A DNA stretch of 64,000 nt from Carnegiea gigantea (taxonomy: Eukaryota > Streptophyta > Magnoliopsida > Caryophyllales > Cactaceae), in contig JAKOGI010000080.1 in the NCBI GenBank assembly GCA_029747015.1, positions 840,501 through 904,500 of the forward strand, in the 5' to 3' direction. A program made the position numbers and the translations under genes. Below the pieces are notes generated by a model that was not told the origin of the DNA, searched no databases, and saw only the letters and a list, made by a program, of their open reading frames with translations. Shown in pieces: positions 22,868-34,588 of this stretch (positions are counted from its first letter, which is position 1; every line of letters begins with the position of its first letter).

Positions 22868-24040
22868 TTGGGTCAAAAGTGAGTCACCTGTTAGTTCGTA
22901 TAGGTGGGTTAAATAGGGATTTGGTATATTCGAGTTCGAGTAAAATACAGATCAGATATATTTTGGGTTCTTGTAAAATACAAGTGGATGTATTTTTATT
23001 ATACGGATTTTAGATCAACCCAACGGGTTTACAGTGTCTTTTTTTATAGGTTATTTCTTTTTCGTTAAAATAAAAGACTCGACATATTCAAATTTAAAAT
23101 TTTCATATTTACTGAAGAATTATTGTAATTGTAATTTCTTGAATGGATACTAAAGGTATTCAGAATTTCCATTATGCGTCACGTATGAGTGGTAAAGAGT
23201 CGAGCTCCATGAGTAACATTAACTAAAATGGAAAGAGATATACTGATTTCACTAAAAATTATAACAATATGGCTTGCTTATTTTTTATATTTGTCTGTTC
23301 TAAATTGATTTTCTTAAAACTGGATAGTTATTTCACGTCATTTCATACCATTTTTTAGGTACGGGTTTACAGTGTCTTTTTTTATGGGTTATTTCTTTTT
23401 TGTTAAAATAAAAGACTCGACATATTCAAATTTAAAATTTTCATATTTACTGAAGAATTATTGTAATTGTAATTTCTTGAATGGATACTAAAGGTATTCA
23501 GAATTTTCATTATGCGTCACATATGAGTGGTAAAGAGTCGAGCTATGAGTAACATTAACTAAAATAGAAAGAGATATACTGATTTCACTAAAAATATAAC
23601 AATATGGCTTGCTTATTTTTTACATTTGTCTGTTGTAAATTGATTTTCTTAAGATTGGATAGTTATTTCACGTCATTTCATACCATTTTTTAGGTTATTT
23701 TTATTTATAAGTTGTATACGACGTTATTGTGTGAGAATGAAGTTGACAAAAAAAGAGTGTTATTGTTTAATTTATAAAAGGATGCAATAATTATATAATG
23801 AATAATCAAAATAGTTAAGAGGGATAAATCAAAAAGTAAAGATACAATATTCTGGTTCAGTGGGAAGGCCGGTTCGGATTCGGGTTTTAGCCTGTAAATT
23901 TGTGAGTTTTTCGGATTCGATTAATTTCTAGTTGGAGTCAAGAAAATTGTGCTCAAAACCCAATGTTTTTAGGCAGTGTTGAGGCGAGTCAATTTTTCTA
24001 GTTGAGTCATTTTTTTGTCAATCTCAAAAACAACTCTTTG
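22868..24040. repeat. Dispersed repeat copy A with internal tandem duplication
   Basis: This segment matches the one at about 32655-34170 in order: a left part with GGTGGGTTAAATAGGG-type motifs, a middle with TTATTGTAATTGTAATTTCTTGAAT, and a right part with GTTCGGATTCGGGTTTTAGCC and GAGTCAAGAAAATT. It is presumably a non-autonomous transposable element; its class was not identified and its exact ends are unclear. Confidence 0.55.
23023..23695. repeat. Tandem duplication of a 0.34-kb unit
   Basis: Copy 1 spans 23023-23360 and copy 2 spans 23361-23695, both starting ACGGGTTTACAGTGTC and ending CATACCATTTTTTAGGT. They differ by only a few substitutions and small indels (for example GAGCTCCATGAG against GAGCTATGAG), so the duplication is recent. 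Confidence 0.92.
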
Positions 24041-24232
24041 AAATAGCTCCTTATGCATACACTAATTCAGATGTTTTGACTAATCAAAATAGTTAAAATC
24101 CTCCAAAAAAAACTCTTTTTTTCCAAAAAGCTCATGCAACCAAGTATCTCTTAGATTTATTACGATATTATTTTTTCAAGAGCTATTTTGGGTTGTACAT
24201 TTTTAGGAGTTCTTTTTCAGGTTGAAGATATC

Positions 24233-24657
24233 GGGGGTGTTTGGTAATAATATAGCTATTTTGGTAAAATAGTTGTTGGGATGATTTTAGTTGTTTTGAT
24301 CAAGTTAAATAGTCAAAGGATGTTTGCTAAATACTTGTTGCAACAGTTGTTTTGCTCCAAAAACTGCTTTTGAAAATACTAGTCTCATCAACCTTTTGGG
24401 ATGAGTTTTTTATGAAAATGGCATAACTGTCCACAAGTTTGACAATATTGCACCATATATCATTAAAAAGTAACTCATAAACAAGAGCATAAATGAAATT
24501 TTACCAACAAATTTTTTAAAAACACCTAATCTTTACCAAACACTTTTTCTAAAAATAATTAATTCAAACGGCTAATATAAACATCTAACTCACACAACTA
24601 GCAGCTAATAAATAATACAAACAGCTAACAATTAACAATTATTTATCGAACAGGACC
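24233..24657. mobile_element. Tourist-like MITE, ATC target duplication
   Basis: Left end GGGGGTGTTTGGTAATAATA, right end (reverse complement) GGTCCTGTTCGATAAATAAT, flanked by ATC at 24230-24232 and 24658-24660. The interior matches the MITE at 13669 almost throughout (ATGAAATTTTACCAA, TTTACCAAACACTTTTTCT). Confidence 0.78.
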
Positions 24658-25592
24658 ATCATTCAACTAGCTTACAACTACTATTTTACTTGTTGCCATT
24701 TTGTGGGATTTGACATAATTCACAATCCAAAAAAACAAGACGTAGGAGCCCTACAAACAATTCGATAATCTTATTAAATGATATGGCATTTCGAATTATT
24801 TTGTGATGTACTTACACATTTTAACAAACTATTTATTAGGAGCGGAAAGCCTATAATCATTCATAGTCTGTAACACTAACTCTTACACTAGGTTCAATAT
24901 TTGACTCATATGAAATGCTTTCAAATATAATAATAATGACAATGATAATTACTATAATTTGTAAGCGATGTGTCGACTCTTTGTCCCTTCATTTTCATCT
25001 AATCATTTATAATCAATAGCTTAATCATCTTTATAGCTAAGTATCGATTCCGGGTCTTTAATACGGCAACGGTCATGCATGAAGATAAAAGCACGACTCT
25101 GTTTTTTTTTTTTTAAAAAAAAGAAAATAATACGGTAAATTTCATGGAATCATTTAACTCTATAAAAATTCAAGTTCGTGTCTTTATTCCCACACGTAAC
25201 CTAACTCGCTATAAATTTTCTCCAGTACTAAACCATTACGATTCGGATTGCCTGGGACTATTCTGGATTAAGCCTTTAAAAATTCTAAAAAGAAAAAGTT
25301 AAATGAACCCTAAAAAAAATGGATTTAGGAAAACGGATCTATAGAAGGCATCTAAAATGGGCATTATTTTTCTAAGTCCTATCTCAGTGTTTTTTTTATT
25401 TAAAAAAATTATTTATAAAGAGTCAAATAACATATGCATCAAAGATCGTCCAACAAAAATAAATCTAAACATATAATTAATCCTTATTTTCAAACCTAAT
25501 AGTTTGATTAAAAAATAAAACTAATAGTCTCTCGCTCTCTATGTATATATTCGACTTTCTCAACTCATAAAGTTATTGTAATTTCTAACTAT

Positions 25593-25815
25593 TATGGTCT
25601 ATTCTTTTCAATGGGAAATTGGGGTGAGGAACAAAAAATAGTTGACAAGAATGGGAAGGAGTGGAAAGGTCTAGAAATTGTTTAAATTGAGGAAGCTTTT
25701 TCTAGATTGAAAGTAAGAGAGGGTAAAGAGAGTTAAATTTTTGTGAAAAGAGGGACAAGCGATAGAAATGAGTAAAAAGCGTCGGAAATTTTCCATTTAC
25801 TAATTAAAAGAACAC
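25593..25815. mobile_element. Possible small MITE
   Basis: Left end GGTCTATTCTTTTCAATGGG and right end (reverse complement) GTGCGTGTTCTTTTAATTAG look like weak terminal inverted repeats around a G/A-rich core. The target duplication was not resolved. Confidence 0.3.
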
Positions 25816-25905
25816 GCACTTAATCTCCTAGATTCTTCAACGTCAATGTGTTACACTATTATTCGGACATAGGGATTTATATTCTATCGGAAGCATTTTC
25901 ATTTA

Positions 25906-26497
25906 CCTATTGGATACATAAATGTTTTTTACCCCGTGAAGTTTTCAAATTATTTTTTATCCTTTATCTTTGCATCAAAGTATTATGATTTATAAAACCC
26001 CCAAATGTATAAAAATGCCCTTCATGTCCATGAAAATAGTTTGATCAATTAATGGCAAGGTGACATTATAGTTTGACGAGACTAATTGGAGGCGTTTAAC
26101 AATGAAGACGATGATTTTCTTGCCCGAATATGGTTGGATCTTGGGCATTGAAGAAAGAGAAATGAGCGAAAAGTCTATCCTAGAAGATGAACGAAGGTTC
26201 AAACCGAGTCACAGCTCGTGTTAGAAGGCTCCCCTTGAATGACCTTGCGATCACTATTGTGCCTACTATTGGGTGTGTCTGTCAGATTGAAGGTTGAGGA
26301 AATCAGGGCAAGCCTAGATTAAGCTTCGAACGGCTAGAGGAGAAAGCGTACCGTACAAAGTTTATAGACAAAAAGGGTGTTTGTATAATTTTGGAGCTTT
26401 GTATACTTTGATGCAAAGATAAATGGATAAACAAAATAATCCAAAAAGTTCAAAAGGATAAAAAAACATTTACTGAAACTTCGAGGTGGGTAGATAA
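25906..26497. mobile_element. Element with long inverted repeats (MULE-like candidate)
   Basis: Arms of roughly 110-140 bp at about 25906-26020 and 26370-26497 are inverted copies; both contain TTTATCTTTGCATCAAAGTA and AAATGTTTTTTA. They enclose about 350 bp of less AT-rich sequence (26030-26360) not recognised as any gene. Long terminal inverted repeats around a foreign-looking core are typical of Mutator-like elements, but a 9-bp target duplication was not found. Confidence 0.45.
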
Positions 26498-27009
26498 AGA
26501 ATACCTCTATTCTATTTCATAGAACATACAAGTTCACAAGGGTATTCTTCCACAAGTGTTGATGCGATTACAAAGCATTTGTCCAATTTAACTAGTCAAT
26601 TAACTTTCATTACCCGTATATTAAAAAAAAAAATGTGATTTTTAAGAGTGTTCTCAATCTGAGTTTCAAATTTGGAACTCAAGTATGCCGCATCAACAAA
26701 AGTTTTAACTTTTTGGAACTTGCAAAATATCACCACTTCTCCAACCTATAAAACTTTAATTTGAATCACCCAATAAAAATATTTGCCATGAACCCACCTT
26801 ATAACACACAATCCCTTTGTTTTAATTAACCATAAATTATATATTATCAAAAAATGAAAAAAAAAAAACAAAACTACACAAAACAATAAAAAAGGTAGAG
26901 AGGCGTGGTGGAACTAGCAGAGTTCCTACCCCCAATTTCCTATGTGCTCCCAGAAGCACATGCTCTAATTATTTGCATGTATATATTTTTCACACATGTG
27001 TTTTTTATA

Positions 27010-30000
27010 CTAGTCTGAACCCGTGCTTTGCACGGTGCATAGTATAGTAGACAGTTTGAATGCTCAAAAGTTCTGAGACAAAGTTAATATCATGATTTAG
27101 AAAACGAAACTCAAATTTATTGAAAAATATAGATAGCAATTTCACGCACAACCATGGAAACGCAATAATTAAAACTATCAATGATTGTAAAAGACACGAT
27201 GTAAAGTATGATAGAGATTATAGGTAATCAAAATAAAACTAAAAATCATGCTAAATGACATGATGATATGTTAATTTATGGTGCCAATGACAAGAATTCA
27301 CCTTCTCTTCTTATACCTACATTAAAAATTAAGTTCTTCGTAATAATTTGATTAACAATGATATTATTGAAGCCTATAATTACATCCTGTGTACCTGATG
27401 TATCTAGCATTAGTGTTTCTTAAGTAATGCACCTCCTTCTTCCAAGTAATTTAGACATAATATAACAATATGCATATAATTGATTGATACATAGGACATA
27501 TATTTAGCTTAAGGAAAGTTAATTATAATCTATATAAGTTTTTTCCTAATCATTATGATATATTATAGGAATAATAATTTTTGAGATTTCAGAATCAATA
27601 TTCTTCAAGAAGCCAAAAAATATAACTATTAATATTCTTTAAAAAGCAAAAAAAAAAAAAACTATTAATATTCTTTGTCACAAGGAAAAAAAAGGAAATA
27701 AAAATAAGAGTAAACAATGGCTATTGTCCATCCAAATTAACCATTTTTTCCAAGTATAAAAATGAATTAACCCTAAAAAGAAAAATAAATTGTGCATTTG
27801 GTGAAATAAATCTGTATTATTCATGGGGTGCTTTACTATAATTTGTTAGTTGACATTGACTTGGCCCTATTACAATATAGATGTCTATTTTTATGTTAAT
27901 ATTCTTATAATCAATTATACAGTACAATCAGTCAACTAAAATAATATTGTTTTTAATACTTAAGTATAGGCATTGCACTTATAGATTTTATTTATAGGAA
28001 ACATGTTACCAAAGTCTATAATTGAAATATTGATAAATAGTAGAGTATAGACAGTAACCTCTCTACACTACCCAAAAATAATTTGATTAGCATTGATTGT
28101 ATCTATACTATTATCAATTAAAATAATACAGCTTAAGTAATTAGTTTATTGAAAAATACTTAAACGATTAAGACCTTTAGATAAAATAATGTGATAGTTA
28201 ATTACTAACTATCACTTAAGATATTTTTATTAGTATTAATACATAACAAATTTATTTTGCCATATTTCTCTCTGATTCTCCGGAAAAGAGCACGGCTTTT
28301 CCAAAGGGAGATGTTTGCTTGTGGCTTCTTTTACTGCTTTTAAGCTATTCCCCCTCCAGTCATATGTGTTGTCCACCATAGTCGATTTTGTTTGTGCCAT
28401 GAGGTTGTCAGAGTTCAATTTTGAATGACATATTATTTTGATTTATTAAAAATTTTCAACTGCTTTAGTATTCTGCGGCTGTCTATTCCAGCATTTGACA
28501 ATAAAGTTGGGCCGGGAGGATAATTTTTTTCAACTTTATGAACTTATCTCTGGGTTCACCGATGAAAATCAAGCAATGCATCTTGGAATTCCATATGTAT
28601 ACTTGGATTTCACCCCAAAGTTTAAAATGCCATTCTTTTTGGGCCTGTGGCACGAGGTGATTCCATAAAGAATTCTGTTTCTTCTTTTATGTTTCAAGGT
28701 AGTTGTTTGTTGGATGCGTGTTCTCCCTAAACCTTTTATCAGTTGTATAGACTCATATCATACTTTGTACTTTTGGTAATATCTGTAAAGCACTAAGAAG
28801 CTTCAATTGCTATGACCTTGGTCAATTCTGTGGCAAGAGGACATTGGCCTAAGCTTATGTTTTCAATGTGGTTATCGCAGATATATTATGGTTTTGGGGC
28901 AATCAATTGATGGGGCAATCCGGTAGCATCTCGAAGAAAGTTTGAACTGTGCACATAATTCAACAATCTTTAAATTGTTTGCTGCCCAGTTTTTACAGTT
29001 TCAGGACATCCAATACAATTATGTAGGATAAATTAACTACCAACTAACATGCGTGATATATTATCATTATAATACCGAAAGTAAGTATTATAGTCCCAAA
29101 TTCCACAGTATCAAAAGTCCCAAATTCCACAATTGCTACGAACAAATATTTCTCCATCGAGTTGCAATACAATTAGTCAACTAAAGATTAAAGAAAGAGA
29201 GAGTGTTTAGCAAATCATACATACATACACACACGCAAGTTCATAACATTAAAAGTGCAAGTTCATAAAATTAAAAGTTTAAAAATTGGTTAAAAAAATT
29301 TTCTAAATTTTTCTTTCTCGTATTCTTGTAGGTAATCCGTATATAGAAAAGAATTAATAATATAAAAGTGTACCTATGGGATCGATAAAGACGTCGTCCT
29401 TATTATATTTTGATCCCTACAAATTACAAAAATATAATAAGAAAACTTAGTGCAAGAAAATATAAACATCCCAGCAAGAAGATGAAAGAGGGGAAGCAAG
29501 ATGAATTTTTTTAAATCAACCTGGATTAATGCATACCTCTTCCTTGCCATATGTTGATTCCTAGAAATTGAAGAAGATTAAATCAAAGCACAACGGACAA
29601 CAAATAAAAAGAAAATAATATAACCTGAAATGAAGTTATTGATTCAAGAAGATCAATACTGCAGACCTCGTTCAATGATTACTTTGACAGTGAATTGCCG
29701 ACTTGAACACACAGTAATAATGTTCTCAATAATATTGCTAAAATAACGCCTATATTATTTTAAGAGGAATAAATTTTTGGGAAGTTTGCAGTGATTGGAA
29801 CATAAAAGCTAAAGCATATAAAATATTACCTAAGTTTACTATATTCTAAAGCATATAAATTATTGCCTGAGGTCTTAGTAGGCAGTTTGAATGTTTTCAT
29901 GGTTAATTTGTTAATATTGAAGACAGGCTTTAATAAGAACAAATGACCACTATTAGTTAATAAGAATAAGCATGTAAGAACAAACGACCACTTTTTGGTA

Positions 30001-30256
30001 ATTATATTTTACAAATACTATATTTTAAGAATGTAATGATTCTCATTTTTATTCTTATTTTTTTTTTAATGTTTCCATAATTAAGTCTATATTTTTCTTG
30101 TTAATTATTTTTTCTTCCTTTTATTAGAATTGATTAATTAATATGAACGGATGTGATTAAGAGTGAGGATTAATCTTATAACCTAAAAGTTCTAATTTTT
30201 AACAATGCAGGTAAAATCCACGTCAACACACCATTGCTTTTATATAATAGTATAGA
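27010..30256 (-). mobile_element. Non-autonomous Helitron, 3.25 kb
   Basis: On the minus strand the element begins TCTATACTATTATATAAAAG (5' end at 30256) and ends with CTAG at 27013-27010. Seven bases before the CTAG lies the hairpin CCGTGC-TTT-GCACGG (27021-27035 on the plus strand). It sits between A (30257 complement) and T (27009 complement), the A^T target of Helitrons, with no target duplication or inverted repeats. No Rep or helicase coding region is visible. A less AT-rich stretch (about 28240-28990) with a short minus-strand frame at 28236-28418 may be a captured host fragment; it was not identified. Confidence 0.82.
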
Positions 30257-30669
30257 TATTAATTTTTTAATATATATTTACTGATGTCACTTTTCAGAGT
30301 AGGTACTCCTAGAAATATAATATACATATTGTTTCTTGTGTAACTCTATTAATCTGCCCTCATTTATGCATTTGACATATGTATTTTGAAAGCTTAGAAG
30401 GTCAACCATCCTAACCATTCAAGGATCAAGGTTGAGAATGGTTCCGAAACGTGTTTAATAAATTAGCACTTCCTTAAGATTTATTCTGCCCTACCATTAT
30501 GCAAGCAGAGGATTCGTAAATTAGCCTCTTTAGGATACAATAAACCCTTAATGACACTATTTGCACGGTTGCACCTTGGTGTCAAGCCATTGAGCGTACC
30601 CATGGGGATCTTGTAGAATGTGATCAAGAAAAGTAATTTCTTCGCTCCCATAATCTCTATTTGGGGAAA

Positions 30670-31200
30670 CTAGTATGGACCTGTGCAAAAGCATGGAAAT
30701 ATTCAAATGGATAATTGATAGCTATGTTATTAAAAAAATAAATGGATAGTTGATGTAGAAATAATTAATACTATAAGTAAAGAGAAGGAAAAAACCCAAC
30801 AAAAAAATTAAATATGCATCAACTGCGTGCATAAACAATACGATTAACAATTGAAAACTATATCATTGTGGAATAAGTCTATATAACGATGATTGACACA
30901 TTAGGTAGTAAACTCGGTACAAAATACGCTAAATTGGATGATGATAAGTTAAATTATGACGCCAGTGATGAAAAATCTACCTCCGTCTCTTGTACCTAAA
31001 CCAAAATTTGCCATCCTATCATATATAAGGAAAATTCTCAAGGTTGTTTTATTCAAATAGTGATTAACGAGTATGTATAAGCATATAGATGGATAACTTT
31101 CACACATAAAAGGACTTGTCTTGTCTTAAAACACATGTTTCTTGGACCTATCTCTTCCCGATACCCCTATTCATTAGACATATCATTTATTAAAAATACA
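30670..31200 (-). mobile_element. Degenerate 3' end of a second Helitron
   Basis: CTAG at 30670-30673 is followed on the plus strand by TATGGACCTGTGCAAAAGCATGG, a decayed version of the hairpin terminus at 27010. Beyond it, 30905-31010 (CTAAATTGGATGATGATAAG, GACGCCAGTGATG) matches 27245-27320 of the intact copy, and 31140-31190 matches 27420-27465. Same orientation, older and 5'-truncated or unrecognisable further right. Confidence 0.55.
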
Positions 31201-31800
31201 TCCTACATGTTCTTGTTTACAGTACTTTCTCATATTTAAAAAATGTCCTAAGTTTGCCTTTTTTTCTATTTTTATTCAGTAACTTTTTTTTTTAATATAA
31301 TTATCCTCCAATTATGAAAGTTATTGTCCCTCTCCTATTGTGAGAATTCTACGGTTGGTGCTTTTCAATTTGTGTAGCCTTTTTTGTTTATATTTTCGAG
31401 TGATGAATTGTTGTTCAAATATGAAGCGACTTTTCAATGAATTTCGACACTTGGATTGAAACTCCAATGGTAAAAGGGTATCTCTATCCAAAAGACTACA
31501 CTAGACTAGCAATTTTATCCCGATAAAAATATTATAATACACTTATAGATTGCTTCTCCAAAATGCATCATAAGATTATTAAGATAGCAGAAAATTTAAA
31601 AACAATAAAAATTTCTTTCAACGTCTCAAAATTCACAAGAAACCCATCTTCCTCCTACCTCCGGACACAAGTAAAGCCCTCTTTTTTCTGTTTTTTCCCC
31701 TTTAATAGTCCAATGACTACAATCATCTTCCTTTCACCAATCTTCACATCTAAAAAAAAATTCAAAGATTAATACTGTCATGTGTATTGAAACTACGACC

Positions 31801-32520
31801 CTATCTAGTAAAGAGTTTTTTAAAGTTATTAGTTATTTGAATTATGTTAAAAAAAAATTATTTGGAGAATTTGGTTGAAGAGTTTTTGTATTAGCTTTTC
31901 ATGCCCAAAAAAACTAAGTTGTACAAAAATCTTTGGAGTGGCTTTTTTAAAGACTCTTTGATGTTTACCACTAAAATGACCACATTGATCATGAAAATTT
32001 TCACAAAATTACTTTAAATCAATCACAACAAAAACTTAAAAAATATTTTTAAAATGATCATATTGTGAACAGTCATGATGTATAAGTTAATGTTTTTTAT
32101 TTTAATATTTTCTAAAATTTATCAAATAATTTATCTTAAGAATCTTACATAACAGATAAATAGGTTTATATCATATAAATCCCCAATACTATGAAAAAGA
32201 AATTAAGCCAACGACGAACAAAAATATTGTACAATAAAAAATTGGTATAAATGTGACTATACGTATCACATAATTCTTAATTCATATTTAGAAGAAAAAA
32301 GAAATATGCAATTTAGATAGCTGTGTTAAAAATATATACAGGAAATTGAGTTAAGGGTATTAGTAAAATTTTACAAAATAATCTTGTTAAAAACAACTAA
32401 TTTTAACAAACACTTTTTTTTAAAAACAGCTAATACAGTCACTTAAGTGAAACAACTAATACAATAAGCGAAACGAACACCTAACAACTATTAATTAACA
32501 GTTAATTGTCAAATACAACC
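31801..32520. mobile_element. Older MITE of the Tourist-like family
   Basis: Left end GACCCTATCTAGTAAAGAGT and right end (reverse complement) GGTTGTATTTGACAATTAAC are degraded versions of the family termini. The right half carries the family motifs ACAAACACTTTTTTTTAAAA and ACAGCTAATACA. The middle looks rearranged or interrupted. Confidence 0.45.
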
Positions 32521-32654
32521 AAAAACACGAATATTGGCTCCATCTGCAACCATATTCCCTTCCTCTCTCCCTCTCTAACCTCAATCCAAACAATGAGTGA
32601 TCGATCCTAAAATACATGATATTATGCTTTATATCGCGGGATTATTATACAAGT

Positions 32655-34170
32655 GCCAGTTTGCCACGACCCTGACAGTTCGGGTGGACAGGTTAAATAT
32701 GGGTCCGGTATATTTGGGTTCGGATAAAGTACAGATCGGGTGTATTTTGGATTTAGGTAAGATATGGACGGACGTATTTTGGCTTTACCGGTTTTGGGTT
32801 AACTCAAAAGGTTTGGAACGACTTTTTAGTGAGTTTTTTCTTTTTGTCAACATCAAAATCTTGGCATATTTATTACTTAAAATTATTTGTATTTATTGAA
32901 CAAACATTCTTATTGTAATTTCTTAAAATAATATAAAAAAATATTCAAATTTTTCAGTATCATATGTGAACGCCATGTAAGTAACAGTGGGCAATAAGTT
33001 ACGTTTGAGTGGACTAATCTCCATATTAAAATATTAATAATAGGTCGGTCATTCATGGATCGACCCATCTAAAAAATGATAAGGGGTGGTGTAGTTCGAC
33101 CAATTAATAGCTCATTTAATGATTTGATATTTTGTTAATTAACCTACTATTGCCTAATCAGATATGTTTTATTAATGGGTCGATTCTAACACAATCACAA
33201 GTTAACCCATTGCTCAAACACTGACTTCAAGTTCGAGACCAATTAGGCCCTGTTCGGCAAAATTAGCGGTTCAAGTAGCAGATAGCGGTTCAGGTAGTGG
33301 ATAGCTGTTTAGGCAGTGGATAGCGTTTCTAATTTAGTTGTTAGCGGATAGCTGTTTAGATGAGCAGTTGAAATAAATGTGTTCGGTAAATTTAGCTGTT
33401 GGGCTAGCTGATTAATGTAAATTGACATAAAAGGATATAGATAATTTTCAAATATAAAATTTCGTAAGGATATTTCTTGGCAAAAAAATATGAAACACTA
33501 CTTTTAAATGCCAAACTTAACACTATTAGCTTTTCAGACACGCTGCTTAAAACGCTAAACGCTACTTGAAACGCTAGTCAAAACACTATATTAGCGAACA
33601 CTAAAAATTATTTGATGAGTGTATTGACTTAGTCAAAACGCTAAACGCTACTCAAAACGCTGTTGCCAAACACGCCCATTTTCTAAAATGAGATGAGAAT
33701 ATTATTCATTTCACTGAGAATATAATAGTATAACTTGTATATTCTTAATCCTTACGTTATTCTAAATTAATTTTCTTAAGAATAGATATTTCATGCTGAT
33801 TTTCTAAAATTGTTTTATTTATACTTTGTATATGATGTTATTTTATAGGAATGAATTTGGGAAGGGACGGGTACCATTATCTAATTTACAAAGGAATGCG
33901 ATACTTATACAACATTTCTCTAAATAATTCGTCATAACGACAACTATTATTGTTAAGAAGGAAAAATCAAAGAAAAATAAAAAATAACGATATAATATTC
34001 GGATTGAGCGGACGGATTTGGGTTCAGATTTGACCCACAAGTTTACGGATTTTTCGTATTTGGTTTATTTTGCATTCGAGTCGAGAAAATTATGATCAAA
34101 AAGCAATTATTTTTGGGTAAATTCAGATCAAATTTTTAGATGGGATCAGTTTTTATCAGACATAAGTTTC
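32655..34170. repeat. Dispersed repeat copy B, interrupted by a MITE
   Basis: Matches 22868-24040 on both sides of the MITE at 33246-33677: the left part shares GGTTAAATATGGGTCCGGTATAT-type sequence, and the right part shares AATTAATTTTCTTAAGAATAGATA and GAGTCGAGAAAATTATG. There is no internal tandem duplication here. Confidence 0.5.
33246..33677. mobile_element. MITE with GGCCCTGTTCGG ends and AACGCTA repeats
   Basis: Left end GGCCCTGTTCGGCAAAATTA, right end (reverse complement) GGGCGTGTTTGGCAACAGCG. Subterminal repeats are GTAGCGGATAGC/GTGGATAGC on the left and AAACGCTACT/AAACGCT on the right. It is nested in dispersed repeat copy B. Confidence 0.65.
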
Positions 34171-34476
34171 GCCCATAGGATCTCCCCTCCAAAACGAAAG
34201 GAAAAAACACAGTTTTGCGATTTTTTCTTCTCTTACTGTCCTTTAACTCTGCTGTACTGTAGACTACCAGGAAGCTCCCAAGAGGTCAGAGTGCCGCCGT
34301 TCACACTTCCCCTTTTTAAAAAACAGATAAGAAGTCGACTCTTTATCTTCCCCATTAACACTCTCGTCCCTCCTCCCAAATCTTTCAGTTACATTACATT
34401 ACGCCCCCCCCCCCCCCCCCCCCACTCCCAACTATTTTAGCTCTGCAACACTCAACCCCCCTTCCATTCTCAGCAA

Positions 34477-34510
<34 letters not shown>

Positions 34511-34588
34511 CTCAACACAGAGCATTAAAAACAGAGAAAGATTGAAACTTTAAGGCTAAATTCACCCTTCTCATTTTAGCCTTAAACA

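Larger units (their letters stand above)
18686..34588. other. Gene-poor, transposon-rich region
   Basis: Nearly 16 kb without a supported gene. The sequence is AT-rich and stop-rich. It contains the mobile elements and repeats listed separately (20831, 21651, 22868, 23023, 24233, 25593, 25906, 27010, 30670, 31801, 32655, 33246). The final few hundred bases are the promoter and leader of the MATE gene, with a 20-C run at 34404-34423 and a TC microsatellite at about 34480-34507. Confidence 0.6.
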
